7,928 nucleotides of DNA. Source: Gammaproteobacteria bacterium (GTDB lineage Bacteria > Pseudomonadota > Gammaproteobacteria > Steroidobacterales > Steroidobacteraceae). The DNA lies in NCBI GenBank assembly GCA_028293775.1, contig JAQGOD010000438.1, positions 1 to 7,928 on the forward strand. Reading direction: 5' to 3'. Of the stretch, positions 1 through 7,044 are shown in pieces. The position numbers and the translations under genes are program-made. Under the pieces are notes generated by a model. The model did not search any database. It saw nothing but the letters and a program-made list of their open reading frames with translations, and was not told where the DNA came from. The stretch's first letter is position 1; each line of letters starts with the position of its first letter.

Positions 1-1
1 G

Positions 2-1486
2 CTATTCCTCATGGACAGCAGGGGCAAGGTGCAACCCCAGGTGTCCGCCTCCTTGGGCACGCTTTTTCGCCGCCAGGATTTCGCGAATTTAACCGTGGAG
101 AAATTGATAGGTCCGCTGGTTTCGGCGAAAACCCTGAGCCTGGTGCGCACCCACATGACGCACTTTCTCGAACACGGCCGGCCCGAAGAGGAGTCCAATC
201 CGCTTCAGGACGTTGAAGTTAAATTGACCAACGCGGACGGCAGCTTCGCGGCCGCTCACTACTCCTTCGAGTTCAGCGGAGTCGATACTCCCAACGAGGC
301 GCGCTCTTGGATGGTGCGCGTCACCGACATCACCGCTCGGGTACAGCAGCATCGCGAACTCGAGGATTTGCGGGTTCAAGCGCTCACGCAGGGCGAAATC
401 TTACGCAGCGTGTTGCAGGCCGGCGGTACCCGCTTCGGCGGCTTCTTGCAAAGCACCGACGCTTCGATGAAGAGCATCAATGGCGTTCTGAAAAAACCCG
501 CGCGTGAGGCCGGCGCCTTTCGCAACAAATTGGAAGAGACTTTGCAGCAGGTGGATTGCATACGGCGCGATGCGGAAACACTCCAACTCTCCGGTCTGCA
601 GGGCGCCGCGCACGACTTCGAGGCGGCATTGCAAGAGCTGCGCAGCAGGGAAACCTTGAGCGGCGGCGATTTCCTGCCCTTGGCCGTCAAGCTCGATGCA
701 CTGTATGGACAATTCGCATTGATCAGGTCGCTCACTTCACAGGCCAGCCCGATGCGTGAGGCTGAGCCCGCGGCGCCGGCGGCGCGCACGGCAGCCGGGC
801 GCGCAGCCACCACAGGAATCGTCACCGATAACGGCACGGAAATCATCGAAGCGCCGAAATTCTTCGCGGAAATGGAGCGAGCTTCCCCGGCGCAGCGCAT
901 GGCGACGGTCGGCAGCCTGGAAAGCACTCTCACTACCTTGAGCGACCTGGTGGCGCAAGAGAACAGCAAAGTGGTGGTGCTCGCCTGCGCCGGACTGGAG
1001 TCGGTTCCTGCGCGCTACCAGGCGACCGTGAAGAACGTAGCGATCCAGCTAATCCGCAATGCCGTGGTACATGGCATCGAAACCGCGGAAGAGCGAGAAG
1101 CGGCCGGTAAGCCGCCGCATGCCACGCTGCAATTGGAGTTCAAGTCCGCGCCCGGGAACGGCTTTGAATTGACTTTCCAAGATGACGGCAGAGGTCTGGA
1201 CCCGGCCAAAGTGCGCGAGGTCGCGGTTGCCAAGAGGCTTTTGAGCGAAGAGGACGCCGCACGCTTGCAGGATCGTCAGGTAATCAAGCTCATTTTCAAG
1301 TCCGGCTTCACGACGCTGGCGAATACCAATGGCGATACCAAGCACGGCAGCGGCATGTCGCTGGTACGCCGTTACGTGCACGAAGCCGGCGGTAAGATCG
1401 CACTGGCGAGCCTGCTGGGGCGTGAAACGCGCTTCAAAGTCACGTTGCCGATGCTTGAAATGGCTGCTGACGCGCAAGTCGCCTAA
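2..1486 (+). CDS. CheA-like ATPase/histidine kinase with PAS-like and degenerate HPt-like regions (5' end outside window)
   Basis: Probable signalling ATPase of the CheA type. The first in-frame ATG is at 11, but the frame is open to base 2, and the first residues (LFLMDSRGKVQ) already read like the inside of a PAS fold, so the gene probably starts upstream. Numbering from the ATG at 11: a PAS-like region covers residues 1-110, ending in a PAC-like stretch (MVRVTDIT). A short coiled coil follows, then an HPt-like helical region at about 126-245, an Ala/Pro-rich linker at about 247-270, and a CheA-type HATPase at about 300-485. The ATPase has an N box with N350 and H354 (LIRNAVVHGIE), G1 at 391-395 (DDGRG), a CheA-like GFTT segment and G2 at 445-449 (HGSGM). 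The HPt motif is degenerate: where related proteins have HxxKG there is D182, R185 and R186. No CheW-like C-terminal domain is present, so a direct chemoreceptor-array role is doubtful. It ends 7 bases from the convergent carboxylase alpha gene. Family assignment is firm; partner and stimulus are unknown. Confidence 0.85.
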   Translation, partial: LFLMDSRGKVQPQVSASLGTLFRRQDFANLTVEKLIGPLVSAKTLSLVRTHMTHFLEHGRPEEESNPLQDVEVKLTNADGSFAAAHYSFEFSGVDTPNEARSWMVRVTDITARVQQHRELEDLRVQALTQGEILRSVLQAGGTRFGGFLQSTDASMKSINGVLKKPAREAGAFRNKLEETLQQVDCIRRDAETLQLSGLQGAAHDFEAALQELRSRETLSGGDFLPLAVKLDALYGQFALIRSLTSQASPMREAEPAAPAARTAAGRAATTGIVTDNGTEIIEAPKFFAEMERASPAQRMATVGSLESTLTTLSDLVAQENSKVVVLACAGLESVPARYQATVKNVAIQLIRNAVVHGIETAEEREAAGKPPHATLQLEFKSAPGNGFELTFQDDGRGLDPAKVREVAVAKRLLSEEDAARLQDRQVIKLIFKSGFTTLANTNGDTKHGSGMSLVRRYVHEAGGKIALASLLGRETRFKVTLPMLEMAADAQVA

Positions 1487-1493
1487 AGACAGA

Positions 1494-3458
1494 TCACTTT
1501 TCCAACGCCGAGAGTTCCACCAGAACAGCGCCAGCCTGAACCCGGTCCGTCAAGCCAAAGGCGATTCGCGCAACCACGCCATCGTGGGGCGCGGTCAGGG
1601 TATGTTCCATTTTCATCGCTTCGACGGTCACCAGCGGCGCACCGCGCGCCACCTGCTGACCCGCTACGACATGCACAGCCACAATGGTTCCCGGGAGCGG
1701 CGTGAGCAAAGAGCCTTGTTCGGTGCCGCCGGCCACTTGCAATGCATCGTCGGTTCGTTCCAGGGTGAGCACGACATGCCGCCCGTCTTGGAATAAGTGC
1801 AGCGCTTTGTCCGCAGCGAACAGCCGCACAGTATCGATTCGATCCTCGCATTCCACCCGCAGCGCTCGTGGGCTGCGGGAGAGCACGCGTATCGCATACT
1901 CCTGCCCGCCCACTCGGGCGAGATAAGTCTCCGGCGGCGAGAACTCGACCAACGCGCTGTCCTGTGCGAATCGCCATACCGTGCTCGGCGGCGCTGCGAG
2001 GCGCCAGCCACGGCTGTCAGCCCATAGCGCATTGTGTTCAGAACGCTCGGTAGCGCACCAGACCGCGCCGAGCGCGATGTCGGTACTCTCTGCTTCAGGC
2101 TCGCCGAAGCGCAATTGAGTTCGGCGCGCGGCCAGAAAATCGGTACCGACCGGTCCGCGGCGAAACTCCTCGTCGGCCAGCACGCTCGAGAGCAGCGCGC
2201 GATTGGTTGCCACGCCGATGATCTCGAGTTCGCCGAGCGCGCGGTTCAGCAGGTCGATGGCGGCCGTGCGCGATTCGCGCCAGGCAATGATTTTTCCGAG
2301 CATGGGATCGTAATAAGACGACACCTCATCGCCCTGTTCGACGCCGACATCGAGGCGTAAGCCGGGGATGCCGTCGGGCCAGCGCAAGTGCGCGATGCGC
2401 CCGACGCTCGGTAAATACTCGCGCGCAGGATCCTCCGCATAGAGCCGTGCCTCGACGGCAAAGCCGCGCTGCGTGATATCCGCTTGGGTTCGCGGCAGGC
2501 GCTCGCCCTGCGCGATGGCTAGCTGCCATTCCACCAGATCGATACCTGTGATGCACTCGGTAACCGGATGCTCCACCTGCAAGCGCGTATTCATCTCCAT
2601 GAAGTAGAAGTTCTGCGCCTCGTCCACCAGGAATTCCACCGTGCCTGCACCGACATAGCCTACCGCTTGCGCGGACTTGACGGCGGCTTGCGCCATCGCG
2701 GCGCGAACTTCATCGCGAAGCCCCGGCGCCGGCGCTTCCTCGATGATTTTCTGATGCCGGCGCTGTACCGAGCAGTCCCGATCGAAAAGGCTCAAAGTCT
2801 GACCGTGCGAGTCCGCAAAGATCTGCACCTCGACGTGGCGCGCCTGGGGAAAATAGCGCTCCATGAGCAAGCGATCATCGCCAAAAGCAGTCCGCGCCAA
2901 GCGCTGAGCGGATTCCACCGCGGCAGGCACGTCGGCGGCGCGGTTAACGACCTGCATACCCTTACCGCCGCCGCCCGCGCTCGCTTTTATGATGAGTGGA
3001 AATCCGACGCGCGTTGCCTCTTCGATGAGCCGCTGCGCCGATTGATCATCGCCGTGATACCCCGGCGCCACCGGCACACCCACCGCCGCCATGGCCGCTT
3101 TGGAGGCGCTCTTCGACCCCATGGACTTGATCGCCGCGGCGGGCGGGCCTACAAAAATCAATCCGGCCTCGAGGCAAGCTGCGGCGAATGCCGCATTTTC
3201 CGAAAGAAAACCGTAGCCGGGGTGAATGGCATCGGCTCGCACTCGCTTCGCGAGGGCGATGATCTTACTGATGTTCAGATAGCTGTCGGCGGCGGGCGCG
3301 GCCCCTAGATAATAAGCCTCGTCCGCCGCGCGCACGTGTTGCGCATTTCGGTCGGCATCCGAATAGACCGCGATGGTCGTCACGCCGAGACGACGCGCGC
3401 TACGCGCGATGCGGCAAACAATTTCGCCGCGATTGGCTACGAGCAGTCGCCGGATCAT
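1494..3458 (-). CDS. liuD: 3-methylcrotonyl-CoA carboxylase alpha subunit (biotin carboxylase + biotin carrier)
   Basis: Carboxylates its own biotin with ATP and bicarbonate, then carries the carboxybiotin to the beta subunit; cytoplasmic, leucine catabolism. The 654-residue protein has the usual MCC-alpha length. Domain order: biotin carboxylase N-lobe (1-110, starting LLVANRGEI), ATP-grasp with the glycine loop at 161-168 (AGGGGKGM), catalytic signature at 288-297 (EMNTRLQVEH, including R292 and E296), biotin carboxylase C-lobe to about 445, a linker/BT region, and the biotinyl domain in the last 75 residues with biotin-accepting K616 in EAMKMEH. The ATG at 3458 was chosen because the conserved family N-terminus starts there; the longer open frame up to 3800 would overlap the beta gene. 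The start lies 5 bases after the beta stop codon without a strong Shine-Dalgarno sequence, which suggests translational coupling. Subunits for geranyl-CoA or propionyl-CoA share this architecture; the beta partner and neighbouring dehydrogenase favour 3-methylcrotonyl-CoA. Confidence 0.93.
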   Translation of the reverse strand: MIRRLLVANRGEIVCRIARSARRLGVTTIAVYSDADRNAQHVRAADEAYYLGAAPAADSYLNISKIIALAKRVRADAIHPGYGFLSENAAFAAACLEAGLIFVGPPAAAIKSMGSKSASKAAMAAVGVPVAPGYHGDDQSAQRLIEEATRVGFPLIIKASAGGGGKGMQVVNRAADVPAAVESAQRLARTAFGDDRLLMERYFPQARHVEVQIFADSHGQTLSLFDRDCSVQRRHQKIIEEAPAPGLRDEVRAAMAQAAVKSAQAVGYVGAGTVEFLVDEAQNFYFMEMNTRLQVEHPVTECITGIDLVEWQLAIAQGERLPRTQADITQRGFAVEARLYAEDPAREYLPSVGRIAHLRWPDGIPGLRLDVGVEQGDEVSSYYDPMLGKIIAWRESRTAAIDLLNRALGELEIIGVATNRALLSSVLADEEFRRGPVGTDFLAARRTQLRFGEPEAESTDIALGAVWCATERSEHNALWADSRGWRLAAPPSTVWRFAQDSALVEFSPPETYLARVGGQEYAIRVLSRSPRALRVECEDRIDTVRLFAADKALHLFQDGRHVVLTLERTDDALQVAGGTEQGSLLTPLPGTIVAVHVVAGQQVARGAPLVTVEAMKMEHTLTAPHDGVVARIAFGLTDRVQAGAVLVELSALEK

Positions 3459-3463
3459 ATGCG

Positions 3464-5080
3464 TCACATGCGAAACACGCCGAAGCGTGTGGCCGCGGGC
3501 TCTTGGGCGCGCGTCAGCGCGAGCGCCAGTCCTAAAACCTGCCGTGTATCGAGGGGGTCGATGACCCCATCGTCCCACAATCGCGCCGAAGCGTAGTACG
3601 GGTGTCCCTGGCGCTCGAACTGCTCGCGAATCGGAGCCTTGAGCTTTTCCTCCTCGACATCGCTGAAGCTCTCGCCATTGCGTTCCAGCGCTTCGCGCTT
3701 GATGGTCGCGAGGACGCTCGCCGCCTGCTCGCCGCCCATCACGGAGGTGCGCGCATTCGGCCACTGAAACAAAAAGCGTGGCCCGTAGGCGCGTCCGCAC
3801 ATCGCATAGTTGCCCGCACCAAAGCTGCCGCCGATCACCACCGTATACTTAGGGACCGAGGCGCAGGCCACCGCAGTCACCAATTTCGCCCCATCCTTGG
3901 CGATACCGCCGGCTTCGGCCGCTTGACCCACCATGAAGCCCGCGATGTTCTGCAAGAACACCAAAGGAACACCTTCTCGGCAGCACAATTCGATGAAATG
4001 CGTGCCTTTCAGCGCACTCTCGGAAAACAAGATGCCGTTGTTCGCCAAGATCCCGACCGTGGTGCCGTGAATATCGGCAAATCCGCAAACCAGCGTGGTC
4101 CCGTACAAGGCTTTGAACTCATCGAACCAGGCGCCGTCGACAAGGCGGGCGATGAGTTCATGCACATCGTACGGCTTGCGGGAATTTTGCGGGATGATGC
4201 CGTAGAGTTCCTTGGGATCGAAAGGACTCTCTACGCCGCTCAGCGGCGAACCGGGTTGTGCGGCGCGCAGGTTCGGAGCACGCAGACGCGCGACGGCACG
4301 GCGCGCGAAAGCCAAGGCATGCGTGTCATTCTCCGCGTAGTAATCGGTCACTCCCGAGCGGCGGCAATGCACATCCGCTCCTCCCAGGGATTCCGCATCG
4401 ATCTCCTCGCCGGTTGCGGCGCGGACCAGCGGAGGACCGCCGAGGAATACCCGTCCCTGGTTGCGAACGATAATGGCGTGATCGGACATGGCGGGCACGT
4501 ATGCGCCGCCTGCGGTGCAGGAGCCGTGCACCACAGCGATCTGCGCCACGCCCTGCGCCGAGAGCCGCGCCTGGTTAAAGAAAATGCGTCCGAAGTGATC
4601 GCGGTCCGGAAATACCTCGTCTTGCCTCGGCAAGAAGGCGCCGCCGCTTTCGACCAGGTAGACGCAGGGCAACGCGTTCTCGCCGGCAATCTCTTGGGCA
4701 CGCAAGTGCTTCTTTACGGTAAGCGGATAATACGTCCCGCCCTTCACCGTTGGATCATTGGCCACCACCATGCACTCGCGCGAGGAAACCCGCCCGATGC
4801 CGGTAATCAACCCGGCCCCGGGCAGCTCCTCGCCGTAGACCCCTTGCGCCGCCAGCGGCGAGAGCTCGAGGAAGGGTGAGCCCGGATCGAGCAGCGCGGC
4901 AATGCGTTCGCGCGCCAACAGCTTTCCCGCCTTGACGTGCTTCTCGCGCGCCGCGGCGCTGCCTCCGGCGGCATTGCGGCGCAGGGTGGTTCGCAAGTCA
5001 TCGACCACCTTCTGCATGGCCGCTTGGTTCTCGGCAAATTCCGTGGACCGGGTATCGATCTTCGAAGCTATCTTGGCCAT
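3464..5080 (-). CDS. liuB: 3-methylcrotonyl-CoA carboxylase beta subunit (carboxyltransferase)
   Basis: Moves the carboxyl group from carboxybiotin to 3-methylcrotonyl-CoA, giving 3-methylglutaconyl-CoA. The 538-residue protein is close to the usual 535 and collinear with MCC-beta throughout. Landmarks: [17 protein letters not shown] (113-129), [26 protein letters not shown] (145-170 overall), [15 protein letters not shown] (186-200), [13 protein letters not shown] (214-226), the second oxyanion loop around 416-431 ([16 protein letters not shown]), and the family C-terminus FGVFRM. The ATG at 5080 was chosen because [12 protein letters not shown] matches the family N-terminus; an ATG 24 codons upstream would start inside the putative promoter. 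An AGGG lies about 11 bases before the start. It is first in a two-gene operon with the alpha subunit. Usually conserved positions that differ here, from memory of the family, are H185 (commonly Met), A380 in QNIAGFMVG (commonly Thr) and A426 (commonly Gly). Geranyl-CoA carboxylase is the main alternative, but the IVD neighbour argues for MCC. Confidence 0.93.
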   Translation of the reverse strand: MAKIASKIDTRSTEFAENQAAMQKVVDDLRTTLRRNAAGGSAAAREKHVKAGKLLARERIAALLDPGSPFLELSPLAAQGVYGEELPGAGLITGIGRVSSRECMVVANDPTVKGGTYYPLTVKKHLRAQEIAGENALPCVYLVESGGAFLPRQDEVFPDRDHFGRIFFNQARLSAQGVAQIAVVHGSCTAGGAYVPAMSDHAIIVRNQGRVFLGGPPLVRAATGEEIDAESLGGADVHCRRSGVTDYYAENDTHALAFARRAVARLRAPNLRAAQPGSPLSGVESPFDPKELYGIIPQNSRKPYDVHELIARLVDGAWFDEFKALYGTTLVCGFADIHGTTVGILANNGILFSESALKGTHFIELCCREGVPLVFLQNIAGFMVGQAAEAGGIAKDGAKLVTAVACASVPKYTVVIGGSFGAGNYAMCGRAYGPRFLFQWPNARTSVMGGEQAASVLATIKREALERNGESFSDVEEEKLKAPIREQFERQGHPYYASARLWDDGVIDPLDTRQVLGLALALTRAQEPAATRFGVFRM

Positions 5081-5099
5081 TGGCTTTGTCGCCCTAAGC

Positions 5100-5128
5100 G
5101 TGGCAGAATTGTCGGACAGTCCGATTAT
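5100..5128 (+). promoter_or_regulatory. Weak candidate promoter for the dehydrogenase-GntR operon
   Basis: GTGGCA (5100-5105) and GATTAT (5123-5128) are 17 bases apart, each matching the sigma70 consensus at 4 of 6 positions. Transcription would start around 5135, about 33 bases before the dehydrogenase ATG. The palindrome at 5112-5124 would sit in its spacer, so this promoter and the opposing MCC promoter could not be used at the same time. The match is poor enough that it could be chance, but some plus-strand promoter is needed in this 87-base gap. Confidence 0.3.
5110..5124. promoter_or_regulatory. Candidate operator: nested palindromes between divergent genes
   Basis: TCGGAC-A-GTCCGA (5112-5124) is a perfect inverted repeat of 6-base arms around one base. 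TGTC-G-GACA (5110-5118) is a second, overlapping perfect palindrome. The stretch from 5109 also fits the FadR-type GntR half-site pattern TNGTNNNACNA at 5 of its 6 fixed positions. It overlaps the -10/start region of the MCC promoter and the spacer of the weaker opposing promoter. The obvious candidate ligand is the GntR protein encoded just downstream of the dehydrogenase. The symmetry is seen directly; the binding protein is inferred. Confidence 0.5.
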
Positions 5129-5152
5129 CCAACGATCTTGAGCCCATGACAA
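5124..5152 (-). promoter_or_regulatory. Sigma70-type promoter for the MCC operon
   Basis: On the minus strand, TTGTCA (5152-5147) and GATAAT (5129-5124) are separated by exactly 17 bases. Each hexamer matches the consensus at 5 of 6 positions. Transcription would start near 5117, giving a leader of about 37 bases to the beta-subunit ATG at 5080. The initiation region lies inside the palindrome at 5112-5124, so a bound repressor would block RNA polymerase directly. The start has not been mapped; the call rests on consensus match and position. Confidence 0.6.
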
Positions 5153-5156
5153 TGGG
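5143..5156 (+). other. Small hairpin next to the dehydrogenase ribosome-binding site
   Basis: CCCAT (5143-5147) and ATGGG (5152-5156) form a 5-base stem around the loop GACA. In the dehydrogenase mRNA leader its 3' arm enters the purine-rich ribosome-binding run at 5154-5162, and as DNA it overlaps the -35 box of the opposing promoter. It may be a weak structural element, a second protein site or chance; the stem is short. Confidence 0.25.
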
Positions 5157-5162
5157 GGGCGG
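5154..5162 (+). promoter_or_regulatory. Ribosome-binding site for isovaleryl-CoA dehydrogenase
   Basis: A run of six G followed by CGG ends 5 bases before the ATG at 5168. It supports that start over the two upstream ATGs at 5146 and 5152, which are in another frame and lack such a site. Confidence 0.55.
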
Positions 5163-5167
5163 TAACA

Positions 5168-6340
5168 ATGCCCGATTCTGCCTATCGCGAATTCAACTTC
5201 GGCCTTGGCGAGGTGATCGACACCGTCCGAGACCAGGTACGCCGTTTTGCCGAAGAACGCATCGCGCCTCGTGCCCAGGAAATAGACCGCAGCAATGTGT
5301 TCCCGCGCGATTTGTGGCGCGAAGCCGGCGAGCTCGGCTTACTGGGGCTCACCGTGAATCCCGAGCACGGAGGTGCCGGGTTGGGCTATCTCGCACACAC
5401 CGTGGCCATGGAGGAAATCTCGCGTGCTTCCGCGGCGGTGGGCTTGAGCTACGGCGCACATTCGAATCTTTGCGTAAACCAGCTGGCGCTCAATGCAACT
5501 GAGGCGCAAAAGCAAAAATACCTGCCCAAGCTCATCAGCGGGGAGCATGTCGGCGCGCTCGCCATGTCCGAGCCCGGCGCGGGATCGGATGTGGTTTCCA
5601 TGCAGCTCAAGGCGGTGCGTCGCGGCGATTGCTACGTGCTCGATGGACGCAAGATGTGGATCACCAACGGTCCGGAAGCCGACGTGCTGGTGGTTTATGC
5701 CAAGACCGCCCCGGACGCCGGTGCGCGCGGCATCAGCGCGTTTATTATCGAAAAGAATTTCAAAGGCTTCACGCCTGCGCAGAAGCTCGACAAGCTCGGG
5801 ATGCGCGGCTCCAGCACCAGCGAGCTGGTATTCGATAGTTGCGAGGTTCCCGCGGAGAATCTTCTGGGGAGTGAAAATCAGGGCGTCAGCGTTTTGATGC
5901 GCGGCCTCGATTACGAGCGTGTGGTGCTGTCCGGAGGTCCGCTCGGCATCATGGCCGCTGCCCTGGATGTCGCTGTGCCTTACGTTCGCGAACGAAAACA
6001 ATTCGGGCAGGCCATCGGCACCTTTGAGCTGGTGCAGGGCAAGCTGGCGGACATGTACGCCTCCTTGAATGCATCTCGCAGCTACGTGTACATGGTGGCC
6101 GCGGCCTGCGATCGCGGCGACCACACCCGCAAGGATGCGGCGGCTTGCATCTTGTTCTGCGCCGAAGCCGCGACCCGCGCCGCGCTCGATGCCATCCAGC
6201 TCCTGGGCGGCAACGGCTACATCAACGATTACCCCACCGGCCGGCTGCTGCGCGATGCCAAGCTTTATGAAATCGGCGCCGGCACGTCGGAAATTCGCCG
6301 CATGCAGATCGGGCGGGAACTGTTCGGGGAAGGCCAGTGA
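5168..6340 (+). CDS. liuA: Isovaleryl-CoA dehydrogenase
   Basis: FAD-dependent acyl-CoA dehydrogenase oxidising isovaleryl-CoA to 3-methylcrotonyl-CoA, the third step of leucine catabolism; electrons pass to electron-transfer flavoprotein. The 390 residues span the whole fold: N-terminal helical domain, beta domain with [12 protein letters not shown] (130-141) and MWITNG (163-168), and C-terminal helical domain with [18 protein letters not shown] and [32 protein letters not shown]. The catalytic base identifies the subfamily: IVDs carry Glu on a helix before GGPLG, here E250 in [14 protein letters not shown], and lack the Glu that medium- and short-chain dehydrogenases have in EGTS, here A371 in GAGTS. 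The start at 5168 has a good purine-rich site. Its stop overlaps the GTG start of the GntR gene, so the two form an operon, divergent from the carboxylase that uses its product. Confidence 0.95.
   Translation: MPDSAYREFNFGLGEVIDTVRDQVRRFAEERIAPRAQEIDRSNVFPRDLWREAGELGLLGLTVNPEHGGAGLGYLAHTVAMEEISRASAAVGLSYGAHSNLCVNQLALNATEAQKQKYLPKLISGEHVGALAMSEPGAGSDVVSMQLKAVRRGDCYVLDGRKMWITNGPEADVLVVYAKTAPDAGARGISAFIIEKNFKGFTPAQKLDKLGMRGSSTSELVFDSCEVPAENLLGSENQGVSVLMRGLDYERVVLSGGPLGIMAAALDVAVPYVRERKQFGQAIGTFELVQGKLADMYASLNASRSYVYMVAAACDRGDHTRKDAAACILFCAEAATRAALDAIQLLGGNGYINDYPTGRLLRDAKLYEIGAGTSEIRRMQIGRELFGEGQ
6326..6333 (+). promoter_or_regulatory. Ribosome-binding site of the GntR gene
   Basis: GGGGAAGG inside the end of the dehydrogenase gene lies just before the GTG at 6337. 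The GGGGA core is 6 bases from the start codon. It supports the GTG start and the GTGA overlap with the dehydrogenase stop. Confidence 0.55.
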
Positions 6341-7044
6341 CGGATCTGTTCGTGCCTTTGGACGATCATCCGGCCTACCGGAAAATCGCGAATCTCATCG
6401 AGCAACGCATCGTTGCACGGTCGTTGCGCACCGGCGATGCACTGCCGTCCGAGACCGACCTTGCACGCCAGTTCGGGGTCAACCGCTCGACGATCCGTGA
6501 AGCGATTCGCGAACTGGAAATCCATGGATTGTTGGGACGCGAACGGGGCGAGAAGCGCCTGCGGGTCACGCGCCCCGAACCTCACCGCGTAAGCTCGGGC
6601 GTGAGCCGCGCACTCGCCCTTCACGATGTGACATTCATGGAGCTGTGGGAGGCGATGATGGCGATCGAACCCGCCGCCGCGCAGTATGCCGCATCGCGGC
6701 GCACCGCAGACCAACTGCGGGGACTGACGCGCGCCAGCGCACGCTTCAAGCACGACATCGGTGATACCGCCGCTGCGGTGGCGGCCGTTGTGGACTTTTT
6801 TACGGCCGTGGCCGAAGCCAGCGGCAACCGGGTATTGGCGCTGTCGCAATCGCCGCTGAATCTCTTGCTGGAACCGGCACTCTCGGCGATCATCGATCGC
6901 GTGCCGCAGGCGCGGGCGCGTATTCAAGCCGCACAAAGCAAAATCATCGATGCCATCAAGCTCAAAAAAAGCGAGCAAGCCAGGACTTGGATGGAAAAAC
7001 ATATTCGCGACTTCAAGCGCGGTTACGAACTCGAAGGTCACTGA
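6337..7044 (+). CDS. GntR-family (FadR/FCD subfamily) transcriptional regulator
   Basis: A 235-residue DNA-binding protein, normal length for the FCD group. The winged helix covers residues 10-80, with typical GntR sequence: [42 protein letters not shown], then the wing [15 protein letters not shown]. Residues 95-230 form the helical FCD ligand domain (AEASGN at 159-164, IIDAI at 203-207). Compared with FCD proteins that bind a metal, the Asp and His of DxxxH are V151 and F155, and the next His is Q200; only H222 remains. The effector may therefore bind without metal; an acyl-CoA is possible but unproven. The start is GTG at 6337, overlapping the dehydrogenase stop by 4 bases. The natural inference is feedback control of the leucine genes on both strands through the palindrome at 5110-5124. 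Its last 32 bases overlap the tail of the opposing membrane-protein gene. Confidence 0.9.
   Translation: MTDLFVPLDDHPAYRKIANLIEQRIVARSLRTGDALPSETDLARQFGVNRSTIREAIRELEIHGLLGRERGEKRLRVTRPEPHRVSSGVSRALALHDVTFMELWEAMMAIEPAAAQYAASRRTADQLRGLTRASARFKHDIGDTAAAVAAVVDFFTAVAEASGNRVLALSQSPLNLLLEPALSAIIDRVPQARARIQAAQSKIIDAIKLKKSEQARTWMEKHIRDFKRGYELEGH

Noticed and set aside
376..969. Minus-strand open frame (197 codons) opposite the kinase gene
   Set aside because: Ser/Arg/Ala-rich shadow of the kinase frame, with no family resemblance.
2568..3308. Plus-strand open frame (246 codons) opposite the carboxylase alpha gene
   Set aside because: It lies within the biotin carboxylase coding region on the other strand; composition is His/Arg-rich with no family resemblance.
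3459..3800. N-terminal extension of the carboxylase alpha frame by 114 codons
   Set aside because: It would overlap the end of the beta gene in another frame, is Arg-rich and unlike the family; the conserved N-terminus starts at 3458.
3602..4879. Long plus-strand open frame (425 codons) opposite the carboxylase beta gene
   Set aside because: It is antisense to a strongly conserved MCC-beta gene, has no recognisable domain, and such frames arise easily opposite GC-rich genes.
1494..5080. Geranyl-CoA or propionyl-CoA carboxylase instead of MCC
   Set aside because: The beta subunit is collinear with MCC-beta from N- to C-terminus and the divergent neighbour has the catalytic-residue pattern of isovaleryl-CoA dehydrogenase, whose product is the MCC substrate.
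5146..5502. Plus-strand open frame with ATGs at 5146 and 5152, just before the dehydrogenase
   Set aside because: It overlaps the dehydrogenase in another frame, is Arg/Cys-rich, and the ribosome-binding run is placed for the ATG at 5168 instead.
5339..6124. Minus-strand open frame (261 codons) opposite the dehydrogenase
   Set aside because: Antisense to a clear isovaleryl-CoA dehydrogenase; no domain visible.
6265..7041. Minus-strand open frame (258 codons) opposite the GntR gene
   Set aside because: The plus strand encodes an unmistakable GntR helix-turn-helix; the opposite frame has no recognisable features.
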